This document shows positions 34,886 through 43,949 of a stretch of DNA of 64,000 bases, in pieces (position 1 is the first letter of the stretch; each line of letters starts with the position of its first letter). The position numbers were made by a program, and so were the translations under genes. Origin of the DNA: Streptosporangium subroseum (GTDB lineage Bacteria > Actinomycetota > Actinomycetes > Streptosporangiales > Streptosporangiaceae). The stretch spans positions 394,410 to 458,409 of the forward strand of contig NZ_FZOD01000001.1 of assembly GCF_900188345.1 (NCBI RefSeq), read 5' to 3'. The notes beneath the pieces were generated by a model that did not search any database, had not been told where the DNA came from, and was given only the letters and a program-made list of their open reading frames with translations.

Positions 34886-35776
34886 ATGAATATCGAGGTG
34901 GTCGAGGTCGGTCCGCGTGACGGCCTGCAGAACGAGTCGGTGATCGTGCCCACCGCCGCGAAGGTGGCCTATGTCGAGGCGCTGATCGGCGCGGGCCTGA
35001 GGCGGATCGAGGCCGTCAGCTTCGTGCATCCGGTACGGGTGCCGCAGATGGCCGACGCCGAGGAGGTCATGGCGCGGGTGCCCCGCGTCCCCGGGGTGCG
35101 TTACGCCGGGCTGGTGCTCAACGAGCGCGGCCTGGACCGGGCGTTGAAAGCCGGGGTGGACGAGGTGAACGTCGTTGTGGTCGCCACCGAGACCTTCTCC
35201 CAGCGCAACCAGGGCATGTCGGTCGACGACGCGGTCCGAGGCTTCGGCGTGATCGCGGGCCGCGCGCGCGAGGCCGGACTCGGGGTGACGCTGACCGTGG
35301 GCGCGAGCTTCGGCTGCCCGTTCGAGGGCGAGGTCGACCCCGCGCGGGTCGCCGAGCTGGTACGGCGATGCCCGGAGGCGCAGGAGGTCGCGCTGGCCGA
35401 CACCATCGGCGTCGGCGTCCCGTCCGACGTGCGCCGCCTGGTGGAGGCGGTCGGCGAGGTCTCGGCGCTCCCCCTGCGGTTCCATTTCCACAACACCCGC
35501 AACACCGGCTACGCCAACGCCCTCGCCGCCCTGGAAGCGGGTGCCGCCGCTTTGGACGCCAGCGCCGGCGGCATCGGCGGCTGCCCCTTCGCCCCCGCCG
35601 CGACCGGCAACATCGCCACCGAGGACCTGCTCTACCTGCTGCACCGCTCGGGGGTGACGACCGGCGCCGACCTGCCCGGCGTGCTCGCCGCCGCGGCCCT
35701 CATCGAGGCCGAGCTGGGAGAGCGGCTGCCCGCCCAGCTCGGCCGCGCGGGCATCTGGCCCGTGACCGGCCCCTGA
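34886..35776 (+). CDS. Hydroxymethylglutaryl-CoA lyase-like protein
   Basis: DRE-TIM metallolyase of 296 residues, normal for bacterial HMG-CoA lyase, which splits 3-hydroxy-3-methylglutaryl-CoA or related 3-hydroxyacyl-CoAs into acetyl-CoA and a keto acid. Visible active-site residues: Arg11-Asp12 in EVGPRDGLQNE, the metal His pair in FHFHNTRNTGYANAL, and the catalytic Cys in GGIGGCPFAPAATGN. ATG 34886 is preferred because it directly precedes the conserved N-terminal strand; the ATG at 34862 would add eight unrelated residues. The ribosome site is weak (AAGGGG, 13 nt away). It is co-located with the CoA-transferase that would make its substrate. Confidence 0.9.
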   Translation: MNIEVVEVGPRDGLQNESVIVPTAAKVAYVEALIGAGLRRIEAVSFVHPVRVPQMADAEEVMARVPRVPGVRYAGLVLNERGLDRALKAGVDEVNVVVVATETFSQRNQGMSVDDAVRGFGVIAGRAREAGLGVTLTVGASFGCPFEGEVDPARVAELVRRCPEAQEVALADTIGVGVPSDVRRLVEAVGEVSALPLRFHFHNTRNTGYANALAALEAGAAALDASAGGIGGCPFAPAATGNIATEDLLYLLHRSGVTTGADLPGVLAAAALIEAELGERLPAQLGRAGIWPVTGP

Positions 35777-36002
35777 CACCACGCGGAGAACAACCCGTCC
35801 GCTCCGGCGCGACCGGCCGGTGTCCCGGGGCGACTCCCGTCAACGCCCCGTGACTCAGCCGAGTCGTCCGGACCTTGGTCGTCCCACCGCCCATTCGCGC
35901 CCTACCGGCACGTTGAGGCGGTGATCGGCCATGTCCGCGGCGGACGCGGGCACCGGGAAGATCCCGATGTCCCGTAGCTCCAGCCGTTCGACGGCCCCCA
36001 GA

Positions 36003-37529
36003 TCATCGATCCGTCGATGAGACCTCGGGGCAGCGAGCGCCGGCCTGCGGGGCCGTACGGGAGATCAGATAGCGATCGACCAGCTGGTCGACACATGAGG
36101 AACCCATCCGGTAGGCCGTGTGACCGTCTCCGTCATAGCTGATCAACCTGCCCGAGGACAGCTGGGACGCCAGGGCCTGGGCCCACCTGTACGGTGTGGC
36201 GGGATCACGCGTGGTGCCCACGACCACGATGGGAGGAGCGCCTTCCGCGCGAAGCGGCTTGTCGGTGGCCGTGCTCTTGACCGGCCAGTAGGCGCACGTC
36301 GGGGAGCCTCCCGCGACGTAGGCGCCGAAGTGCGGGGCCCCGGCCATCTCCTTGTGCATCTCATCCTCGTAGCCCGAAACCGTCTTCGGGTAGGAGTGAT
36401 CAAGGCAGTTGATGGCGACGTTGGCGTCGGTCTCGTTGGAGTAGGTGCCGTTGGGATACCGCTCGTTGTACATGTCGGCTATCCGCAGAATGCTCGTGCC
36501 GTTGCCCTTGAAGGCCGCGGCGAGGGCCTGTCGAAGGGTGGGCCATTCCGTGCGGTCGTAGAGGGGGGACAGGACACCGGTCACGACCATGGATTCGTTG
36601 ATCTTCCGGCTGTCGAGGGTGTTGCGCAGCGGGGTCTTGTCGGCCCGGTGCAGCAGGTCGGTGAGCTGGTCGAAGGCCTCGTCCTTCTGATGACTGGCGA
36701 ACGGGCAGTTCGTGCGCTGGAAGCAGTCACCGAGGAAGGACCTGAAGGCCACCTCGAAGCTGCGTGCCTGGGCTCCGTTCAGTTGGAGCAGGGACAGCGT
36801 GGGATCGATGGCGCCGTCGAGGACCAGGGCGCGCACCTTCTTGGGAAACAGGTTCGCGTACACGGCGCCCAGGTAGGTGCCGTACGACTTCCCCAGGTAG
36901 GTCAGCCCGGAGTCCCCGAGAGCCGCCCTCATCACGTCCATGTCACGAGCGGCGTCGGCCGTACCGACATGGGGAAGAAGTTTCGCCGACCTGGCCTCGC
37001 ACGCCGAGGCGAACTTCTGTCCCCCCTGCTCCAGGGCCTTGGTCTCGGCGGGTGAGTCCGGGGTCGCGTCCAGGCTGAGGTACTGGTCGAGTTGCGGGCC
37101 GCTGAGGCACCGTACGGGGGCCGAGGCGCCCACGCCCCTCGGGTCGAAGCCGACGACGTCGAACCGCGATCGGACCTCCGGCGACAGAACGGAGGTGGCC
37201 GCCCTGGCGTAGTCGATGCCGGAACCGCCGGGGCCACCGGGGTTGATGACGACCGAGCCGATCCGCTTGCCGCGTGCCGGAAGGCGGATCATGCTGATCT
37301 TTATCTTCTCTCCGGCGGGCTGGGCGTAGTCGAGCGGCACGGTCAGTTTCGTGCACTGGAAGCCGTCGTGGCAGCCGGACCAGGCAAGCCGCTGGCTGTA
37401 GTACGTCTGGAGAGAAGCCGTGGGGGCCCGGGTTGGAGACTCCTGGGGCGACTGTCGCCCGGGGGCGGCGAAGCCCGTCACGAGGAGACCCATGACGAGG
37501 GGCGTGACGATGAGGTGAGCGCGTCCCAT
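36003..37529 (-). CDS. Secreted alpha/beta hydrolase, tripeptidyl aminopeptidase-like
   Basis: Exported serine hydrolase of 508 residues, similar to the SlpD/SlpE and tripeptidyl-aminopeptidase group (peptidase S33). An N-terminal signal segment (VTPLVMGLLVTGFAAPG) is followed by a Pro/Thr-rich spacer. The lid/oxyanion region is VINPGGPGGSGIDYA. The catalytic triad reads Ser in YLGKSYGTYLG, Asp in VVGTTRDPATP and His in YDGDGHTAYR. A C-terminal TAP-like domain carries Cys residues (SPTCAYWP, SSCVDQLV, ARCPEV) that fit disulfides. ATG 37529 has AAGGA 9 nt upstream. It stands alone; probable role in extracellular peptide trimming. Confidence 0.9.
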   Translation of the reverse strand: MGRAHLIVTPLVMGLLVTGFAAPGRQSPQESPTRAPTASLQTYYSQRLAWSGCHDGFQCTKLTVPLDYAQPAGEKIKISMIRLPARGKRIGSVVINPGGPGGSGIDYARAATSVLSPEVRSRFDVVGFDPRGVGASAPVRCLSGPQLDQYLSLDATPDSPAETKALEQGGQKFASACEARSAKLLPHVGTADAARDMDVMRAALGDSGLTYLGKSYGTYLGAVYANLFPKKVRALVLDGAIDPTLSLLQLNGAQARSFEVAFRSFLGDCFQRTNCPFASHQKDEAFDQLTDLLHRADKTPLRNTLDSRKINESMVVTGVLSPLYDRTEWPTLRQALAAAFKGNGTSILRIADMYNERYPNGTYSNETDANVAINCLDHSYPKTVSGYEDEMHKEMAGAPHFGAYVAGGSPTCAYWPVKSTATDKPLRAEGAPPIVVVGTTRDPATPYRWAQALASQLSSGRLISYDGDGHTAYRMGSSCVDQLVDRYLISRTAPQAGARCPEVSSTDR

Positions 37530-38234
37530 ATTTGCTGTCCTTCGCTCTGAATGATTGGAGGATTCATCTGCTCTTTAGTGGCAGACGCCATTGCTCGCGG
37601 ATCTCCTGGAGGCCGCCTGTGAAATGTGGCGTGTATGTGAGTAAGACGATCTCGCCGTGGAGCAGGACATCGATTGCCCTGCTCACCGTGCGAAAATTCG
37701 CAGCGCGCATCGCATGCCCACGACCGGAGGCCGTGACATGCGATGGAATGCCTTGACAGATGGGCCGCAGTCCGCAGGTCATTCTTGACCGAGGCGAGGT
37801 CAACCGCGAGAAACCGGCTGATGGTTCTCGTCGCCCAGGTGGCTCAGGTGCGCATTTTTTTATACGGAGAAGCGACGCGATAAAGCTGGCCGTAGCGATG
37901 AAAACCGGCTGCCGCTGATCGTCTCTTGATTGTTTGAGGAGCCTGGAGGGTTACGCTCCGGCGCGGATCTCGATGTTCACGGAAAGCCTCACCGCCGCTT
38001 TCCGGACATTCGCATGCTACCTGCCACTCGGCAGTGCTATCCGCCGCGCTCGAGAATCGCTCCGCGATCTAAGCGATCCGCGCCAAAAGCCCTTCGGGCA
38101 TTGTCAGGTCGCCTCGGGGCGAGGCAAGCGGGAGAAGCTCGGGGGGTGCCGGGTCGCCTCGGAGTGGGGTGGGGAGAAGGGGCGTCTCCCCGGGTCGCCG
38201 CCGGGTTTCCCGGCCGTAGCGGCCCGCTGCCGGG
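37530..38234. other. Long intergenic region
   Basis: 705 bp with lower coding signal. It includes the upstream region of the secreted hydrolase, a doubtful small minus-strand reading frame at 37564-37710 (listed separately) and, at 38095-38235, a run of GGGTCGCC-like repeats next to the kinase 3' end. No other gene is supported. Confidence 0.4.
37564..37710 (-). CDS. Doubtful small protein, faintly antitoxin-like
   Basis: A 48-codon reading frame from ATG 37710. Its start MRAANFRTVSRAIDVLLHGE resembles the N-terminal strand-helix of Phd/YefM-type antitoxins (AxxFR...L..v..GE). The rest does not align to anything that I recognise, there is no strong ribosome site and no toxin gene next to it. 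It may be a gene remnant or chance. Confidence 0.2.
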   Translation of the reverse strand: MRAANFRTVSRAIDVLLHGEIVLLTYTPHFTGGLQEIREQWRLPLKSR

Positions 38235-40184
38235 TCAGCGGGTCCGCCACAACTTCACGGTCTTGTCGTTGCTGCCGGTGACGAGAACCGCCCCGTCCGG
38301 GCTGAAGGCCATCGACTGGACGGTTCCGGTGTGACCGGTGAGGGTGGCGACGGTTTTACGACCGGCCACATCCCACAACCGCACCGTATCGTCGCCGCTG
38401 CCGGTGGCGAGGAGTTTGCCGTCCGGGCTGAAGGCCACCGAGCGGACACCGTCGGCGTGGCCGGTGAGGGTGGCGACCGTTTTACGACCGGCCACATCCC
38501 ACAACTTCACGGTCTTGTCGTCGCTGCCGGTGGCGAGAAGCCCCCCATCCGGGCTGAAGACCATCGACCAGATGTTTTCGGTGTGGCCGGTGACGGTGGT
38601 GACGGGTTGACGGCCGGCCACGTCCCACAACCGTGCCGTGTCGTTGCCGCCGATGGCGAGGAGCTTGCCGTCCGGGCTGAAGGCCACCGAGAAGACGGCG
38701 CCCTTGTGGTCGGCGTGACCGCTGAGGGTGGCGACGCTGCTGCGGCCGGCCACGTCCCACAACCGCGTCGTGTCGTCGTAGCTGCCGGTGGCGAGGAGCT
38801 TGCCGTCCGGGCTGAAGGCCACCGAGTAGATGACCTCGGTGTGGCCGGTGAGGGTGGCGACGTTTTTGCGATCGGCCACGTCCCACAACCGCACCGTGTT
38901 GTCTTCGCTGCCGGTGGCGACGGTCCTGCCGTCCGGGCTGAAGGCCACCGACCAGACGTCTTTGGTGTGGTCGGTGAGGGTGGTCACCAGTCCGGGACCG
39001 GAGGCGGCGCTCGGTGTGGGGCTGGGGGTGGTGCTCGGTGTGACGGAGGTGGTGCTCGGTTCGGAATCGGAGTCGCGGGTGAGGGCGATCGTGACCGGCA
39101 CGCCGACGACGGTGAGGGCGCCGAGCCCGGCCAGGAGCAGGACACGGCGCCGTGGCAGGGACCGGTCCGCGACGGGGGCCGGCGCCACCGCCGCGGCGGG
39201 GACGGGAGAGGTCTCCTGGCCGTTGCCCGGGCCGTCGGCTCCGCCGCCCGGGCGCCGCTCGCCCGCGCCGAGCGCACCGGGATCACCGGCGGCAGGCACT
39301 GACGGGAGGGCCGGCTCCAGGTGCGAACCTGGGGACGGATACGGATACGCCTGGTGGGCGAGGGCGATGAGCGCCTGGGCGGCCTGGTCGGCGCTGAATC
39401 GCTCGGCGGGCTCCTTGCGCAGCAGGCCGGCCAGCACCGGCGCCAGCGGGCCCGCGTGCACCGACGGCGCGGGCTCCTGACTCAGCAGGGCCGCCAGGAT
39501 CGCCACCATGCTCGCGCCGGTGTACGGCGGGCGCCCCTCGACCGCGGCGTACAGCGTCGCCCCCAGCGACCACAGATCACACGCCGCGGTGACCGGCAGA
39601 CCGTGGACCTGCTCGGGCGCCATGAACGCCGGGGTGCCCATCAGCACCCCCGACGCGGTCAACGTGGCGTCCCCGGCCAGGCTGGCGATCCCGAAGTCGG
39701 TGATGACCACCCGGTTGCCCGACAGCAGCACGTTGGCCGGTTTCAGGTCCCGGTGCACGATCCCGGCCGCGTGCGCCTCCCCCAGCGCCTCCACCATCAC
39801 CGCGCCGATCCGCGCCACCTGAGCCGGGGCCAGCCGCCCCTGCCGCTTGATCCGCTGGTCCAGCGACAGACCCCGGACGAACTCCATCACGATCACCGGA
39901 GCCCCGTCACGAGTGATCACGTCATGCACGGTGACGATGCCCGGATGATTCAGCCGGGCCGCCGAACGCGCCTCACGCATCGCCCGCCTACCGAACACCT
40001 CCCGCTCGGCGGCATCCATACCCTGCGGAAACAGAATTTCCTTGACCGCCACCTCGCGATCCAGCAGTTCGTCGCGACCCCGCCAGACCCGGCCCATACC
40101 GCCGACCCCGACCGGCTCGACCAACCGGTATCGCCCGCCGATGAGTTCGCCCTCCGCCTCGCTCACCATCGGCACGATAACCAC
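38235..40184 (-). CDS. Serine/threonine protein kinase with C-terminal WD40 repeats
   Basis: Membrane-anchored Hanks-type kinase of 649 residues. Kinase domain residues 15-285: GVGGMGRV loop, Lys48 in VAVKE, the catalytic Asp146 in HRDLKPANV, Asp163 in DFGIAS and APEQ in the activation segment. A Pro/Gly-rich linker follows, then one transmembrane helix (about 349-370, LLLAGLGALTVVGVPVTIAL) and a Ser/Thr/Pro spacer. From about residue 405 there are six WD40 repeats of the form GHT..V.SVAFSPDGKLLATGS.D.TVRLWDV, very alike at DNA level. The WD40 part should be extracytoplasmic. The start may be GTG 40184 or ATG 40169; no ribosome site is clear. Substrate and signal are unknown. Confidence 0.92.
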   Translation of the reverse strand: MVIVPMVSEAEGELIGGRYRLVEPVGVGGMGRVWRGRDELLDREVAVKEILFPQGMDAAEREVFGRRAMREARSAARLNHPGIVTVHDVITRDGAPVIVMEFVRGLSLDQRIKRQGRLAPAQVARIGAVMVEALGEAHAAGIVHRDLKPANVLLSGNRVVITDFGIASLAGDATLTASGVLMGTPAFMAPEQVHGLPVTAACDLWSLGATLYAAVEGRPPYTGASMVAILAALLSQEPAPSVHAGPLAPVLAGLLRKEPAERFSADQAAQALIALAHQAYPYPSPGSHLEPALPSVPAAGDPGALGAGERRPGGGADGPGNGQETSPVPAAAVAPAPVADRSLPRRRVLLLAGLGALTVVGVPVTIALTRDSDSEPSTTSVTPSTTPSPTPSAASGPGLVTTLTDHTKDVWSVAFSPDGRTVATGSEDNTVRLWDVADRKNVATLTGHTEVIYSVAFSPDGKLLATGSYDDTTRLWDVAGRSSVATLSGHADHKGAVFSVAFSPDGKLLAIGGNDTARLWDVAGRQPVTTVTGHTENIWSMVFSPDGGLLATGSDDKTVKLWDVAGRKTVATLTGHADGVRSVAFSPDGKLLATGSGDDTVRLWDVAGRKTVATLTGHTGTVQSMAFSPDGAVLVTGSNDKTVKLWRTR

Positions 40185-40367
40185 CGTGGATCACAGAACA
40201 GCACACGCTGTGCGACCCCGTCACCGTACGTCATAGGAGATAACAGATCGACACCCATCGCGGACATGCCCGATCACGGCGACCCGCGCCGCCGGCCGCC
40301 TTTCGACACGGTCGCCCTCCGCCTCTGCCATCCACGCACGGGCGCTCCTCCGGCCGGGCCCTCCACG

Positions 40368-40409
40368 CACAGGCGCCCGCCCCCGAGGATCCGGGGACGG
40401 GCGCCTGTG
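40368..40409 (-). terminator. Terminator downstream of the subtilase gene
   Basis: 12-bp arms CACAGGCGCCCG (40368-40379) and CGGGCGCCTGTG (40398-40409), extended inside by CCCC/GGGG around an AGGAT loop. It lies 44 bp beyond the subtilase stop and is followed by a GTGCTGTGTGCTGTGT microsatellite. Confidence 0.75.
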
Positions 40410-40452
40410 TGCTGTGTGCTGTGTTTGCTGGGTTACTGCTGTACGTGCTGGG

Positions 40453-43400
40453 TTACGGCTTTGCGGCCGGCAACCTGCCGAAGTCGAGCTGGTCGGCTTC
40501 GTCACCGATCTTGTTGTCCAGGCTGACCACGAGCCAGCCCTTCGCCGGCGTGGCCGCGAGCTTCGCCTGGTCGACGGTGAGCTCGATCGTGGACGAGGCG
40601 CCGGGCGCGAGCGGCACGTAGGTCCCCGTCGTGATCGCCGGAGCGAAGGCGTCGAACGCCGCCGCCTCGGTGTCGTCGACGAGACCCTCGGGAACCTGCG
40701 AGATGCCGGTCACCGAGTAGGTGAAGCGGGAGGCGCCTTCTGCCAGACCGATCTCGGAGGCGAGAACCGGCATCAGCAGCGTGCCGCCGTTCATCGGAGC
40801 CGTGGCGACCCACGCGTCCACCAGGGACCCGTCGGCCTTGAAGACGAACGAGGCGAACCGGCCGTCGAGGTCACCCGTGGTGACCAGACCGTAGTCCGCG
40901 CCGACCAGGATGTAGTCGAGCGCCCCGTCACCGTTGGTGTCGATCGGGATGTCGAACTCGTTGGCCGCCGCGTTGGACCAGCGGCCCGAGGTGCTGACCG
41001 CGAAGACCAGCGAGCGGTCGGTGGCGGCGCCGCCGAGCACCGTGCCGGGGAGCGACTGCACCCCGGCCGCACGGACGTCCATCGAGTCCTCGGCGCCGGT
41101 GACGTCATCGGCGTCGGTGATGCCCCAGGCGTAGACGTCGGCGGCACCGGAGTGGTTACCGCCGTTCTGAACCTTGATGGAGGTCGTGAGCCCACCGGTG
41201 CCCGGGGTGTACTTGCCCGGGTTGGAGGAGTAGACCTGGGACTGGGCGTCCGGGACGAGCAGGAACGCGGTCCGCAGGGGGTAGACGCCCTCGGCGGCCT
41301 GCTTCGGCGTGGCGGTGACCGCACCCTGGATGTGGGTGAGCGTGCCGAAGTTGGACTCCTCGGCGGCGGGGAGCGCGGCCACGGCCTGCGCGCTGAGCGA
41401 CAGAGTGACCTTCACCGTGCGGCTGCTCTCCGGGCCCACGGTCACGGACGCGGGAGAGACCGCGACCTGCGCGCCGTAGGACTGGCCGTTGAACGCGGCG
41501 GCCAGGTCGTAGGTGACCGAGGTCTTGCCGGTGTTGCGGAGGGTGAGGTCCTCACTCCCGTTGAACGCTCCGGTCATCTTCTGCAGACCGAACGACAGGT
41601 TGCCCGCGTCCTTCTTGGTCTCGGCCACCACGGAGGCGCCGACCGCCTGCCGGGTGGCGACAACGCCGGAACCGGCGACCCTGGCGGTGTAGCCCACGAT
41701 CTTGGAGGTGGCGTCGGCCGTGCTGACGATCGCGGCCTTGATCACGCCGGGCTTCCAGCGCGGGTGGGCCTCCTTCACGAGCGCGGCCACACCGGCGACC
41801 ATCGGGGAGGCCATCGAGGTGCCCGAGATCGTCGCGGGGCCCGAACCGGTGCCGACACCGGTCGAGACGACCGCGACACCGGGTGCGGTCACGTCCGGCT
41901 TCAACGAGCTGCTGCCGTTGCCGGGGCCGCCCGAGGAGAAGGAGGCGAGCTGGGCGTAGCCGGGGTTGGGGAGGGTCAGCGCCGTCAGCGTGGTGCTCTT
42001 GCCGTTCAGCGAGACGGCCGCGGCGGCGTCGGTGCTCCTGATGCCGAGGAACGGAATGGTGACCGTGTACGCCTCACCGGTGTCCGGGTCGGAGGTGATC
42101 GGACCCTCCAGAGCCGGGTAGGCGGCGTCAGTGTTGATCATCGCGACCGCGGCGGCGCCGGCCTGCTGGCCGAGGATGGCCCGCTTGACCCGGGCGCAGG
42201 TGCCGCGCAGCGTGATCACGAGCTTGCCGGCGACGCCACCCGGGTAGGCCGCGTAGTCGGCCGGGGCGCAGCCCAGCGACACCGGTCCCGACGGGTAGCT
42301 GGTGCGGAGCACCGCGATCGGCAGCGCTCCGGAGGGCAGGGGCGCCTCGTTGGAGTTCTGCGCGATGATCTCGACACCGTCCACCGAGATCTTCGCGGCG
42401 GGCAGCTGGGCACGCGCGGCGTCGATGGCGGCCACCGAGATGGCGCTCGGGGCGACGGCGGGGGCGCCGGTGATGTAGGCGTTCGCTCCCGAGTTGCCGG
42501 ACGAGGCGACAACGGTCACGCCCGCCCGGGTCAGCGTCTGCACGGCCTGCGCGGAGGGCTCGTCGACGCGGCCGAAGGACGAGCCGAGCGACATGTTGAC
42601 GACGTTGGCGCCGTCCTTGAGAGCCCGCTCCATCGCGGAGACGATGACTTCCTCGCTCGCCGAGCCCTCGCAACCGAAGACGCGGTAGGACATCAGCGAG
42701 GCCTTCGGCGCCACACCGGGGCCGATCCTGAAGGCCTTGGCGTGCGTGGTGGAGTCGTACGGGCCGGTGTAGGTCTTACCGGCGGTGTCCACTCCGAAGC
42801 CCGCGGTGCTGCCCGCCACGTGGGAGCCGTGGCCGTTGCAGTCGAGCGGGTCGGGGTCGGGCTTGGGCAACGAGGTCGGGATGGCGCCGTCGTAGTCGTC
42901 GCCCACGAGGTCGTAGCCGCCGATGACCTTGGCGGTCGGGAACGTGCCCGGCTCGATCACCGTGCCGTCGTTGTTCGCGAAGTCGGCCGGGTTACCCGAG
43001 CCGCCGAAGTTGGCGTGGGTGTAGTCGAGCCCGGTGTCGATGATCGCGACCTTGACGCCCGTGCCGGTCTTGCCGAGGTCCTGCCAGGCCTGCGGGGCAC
43101 CGATGTAGGTGACGGCGGCCGTGTTGTCACGGCTGAACGTGCGGGTGGGGTGTACGGAGACGACCCCGGGGGCCTGCTGGAGTGCCGGCAGGCTGCGCAC
43201 GGGGATCGTGGCGGCGATTCCGTTGAAGCTGTCGGTGTAGGTGGCGAGGACCTTTCCGCCCTCGGTCTCCACCTTCTGCTCGACGCTCTGCTGCTCTTTC
43301 TTGAGCGCGGAGCGCAGGGACGGCTTGTCGACGGTCTTGCCGGCCTCCTCGGCGTCGGCCGTGGCGTCACCGACCGGTGTGCCTGTGACCTGGATGAGGA

Positions 43401-43581
43401 CCTTGAGCTGACGAGCGGGATCCAGGGCGGCAGGCTTGAAGTTCGTGTAGCTGAATGCCCCCTCCAGACGCTCGAAGCCGGAGGGCCGGATGGAGTCCGC
43501 GGTCGCCGCAGACGGGATTACCGTCAGCGGAATGGCGATACTCGCGGACGCGAGCACTGCAAGAAGCAGGCGCCTCTTCAC
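40453..43581 (-). CDS. Secreted subtilisin-like serine peptidase (S8) with inserted PA domain
   Basis: Large exported protease of 1042 residues. Layout: signal peptide (KRRLLLAVLASASIAIPLTVIPSAATA); an inhibitor-I9-like propeptide (about 55-150); a catalytic domain with Asp182 in AIIDTGLDY, His251 in NGHGSHVAG and Ser589 in SGTSMASP. A protease-associated insert lies between (YPGGVAGKLVITLRGTCARVKRAILGQQAGAAAVAMINT). Long beta-sandwich C-terminal domains follow, with a DTNGDGALDY calcium-type loop near residue 880. ATG 43581 follows the inverted repeat region upstream. It is probably released and matured outside the cell; it has no operon partners. Confidence 0.93.
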   Translation of the reverse strand: MKRRLLLAVLASASIAIPLTVIPSAATADSIRPSGFERLEGAFSYTNFKPAALDPARQLKVLIQVTGTPVGDATADAEEAGKTVDKPSLRSALKKEQQSVEQKVETEGGKVLATYTDSFNGIAATIPVRSLPALQQAPGVVSVHPTRTFSRDNTAAVTYIGAPQAWQDLGKTGTGVKVAIIDTGLDYTHANFGGSGNPADFANNDGTVIEPGTFPTAKVIGGYDLVGDDYDGAIPTSLPKPDPDPLDCNGHGSHVAGSTAGFGVDTAGKTYTGPYDSTTHAKAFRIGPGVAPKASLMSYRVFGCEGSASEEVIVSAMERALKDGANVVNMSLGSSFGRVDEPSAQAVQTLTRAGVTVVASSGNSGANAYITGAPAVAPSAISVAAIDAARAQLPAAKISVDGVEIIAQNSNEAPLPSGALPIAVLRTSYPSGPVSLGCAPADYAAYPGGVAGKLVITLRGTCARVKRAILGQQAGAAAVAMINTDAAYPALEGPITSDPDTGEAYTVTIPFLGIRSTDAAAAVSLNGKSTTLTALTLPNPGYAQLASFSSGGPGNGSSSLKPDVTAPGVAVVSTGVGTGSGPATISGTSMASPMVAGVAALVKEAHPRWKPGVIKAAIVSTADATSKIVGYTARVAGSGVVATRQAVGASVVAETKKDAGNLSFGLQKMTGAFNGSEDLTLRNTGKTSVTYDLAAAFNGQSYGAQVAVSPASVTVGPESSRTVKVTLSLSAQAVAALPAAEESNFGTLTHIQGAVTATPKQAAEGVYPLRTAFLLVPDAQSQVYSSNPGKYTPGTGGLTTSIKVQNGGNHSGAADVYAWGITDADDVTGAEDSMDVRAAGVQSLPGTVLGGAATDRSLVFAVSTSGRWSNAAANEFDIPIDTNGDGALDYILVGADYGLVTTGDLDGRFASFVFKADGSLVDAWVATAPMNGGTLLMPVLASEIGLAEGASRFTYSVTGISQVPEGLVDDTEAAAFDAFAPAITTGTYVPLAPGASSTIELTVDQAKLAATPAKGWLVVSLDNKIGDEADQLDFGRLPAAKP

Positions 43582-43949
43582 TAATCACCTCATGGGGGGA
43601 GGGGCGGAACACACATGCATCAGAAGCGTGACTCTGTAACATAAGGCATTAAGTGCTTCTTTGGTAACAAATAGAGCACAACATCCGTCAAGTCGGATGT
43701 TAAGGGCTTCTATCGCCAGCCTCCGGGCATCCTAGGGCCCCAGGGGCCGCAGGGGCAGTCCCCCGACACGCTTGAAAACCGTCTCCGGCAACCTTTTCCC
43801 GGAGGTGTTCCATGCGCCCTTCGTGAAGGTTCCCCGCGGGGTTCCCCGTGTCCTTTCGGAGAGATTGCCCGCCGTCCTCCCGTGGAGGTCCCTCCAGGTG
43901 AGACGGCCTGCTCGGCGGGTTCCGGCGGCCTGGCGGATCGTTTCTCCGG
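43582..43949. other. Intergenic region upstream of the subtilase gene
   Basis: 369 bp. An AT-rich stretch (43630-43690) next to the subtilase holds a GTAAC...GTAAC pair and an 8-bp-arm inverted repeat. The remainder (43740-43940) is GC-rich with short repeats of GGTTCCCCGCGG type and no gene. Confidence 0.45.
43680..43701. promoter_or_regulatory. Inverted repeat upstream of the subtilase gene
   Basis: AACATCCG (43680-43687) and CGGATGTT (43694-43701) with a 6-nt spacer, about 100 bp upstream of the subtilase ATG and within AT-rich DNA. It is a probable regulator-binding site. Confidence 0.45.

Noticed and set aside
38255..39000. Approximately 126-bp DNA periodicity
   Set aside because: Explained by the six WD40 repeats of the kinase gene; not a separate repeat element.
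40408..40425. GTGCTGTGTGCTGTGT microsatellite
   Set aside because: Short, next to a terminator, no evidence of a function.
40414..43584. Open plus-strand frame of more than 1000 codons opposite the subtilase
   Set aside because: Low-complexity, antisense to a clear subtilase with catalytic triad; not coding.
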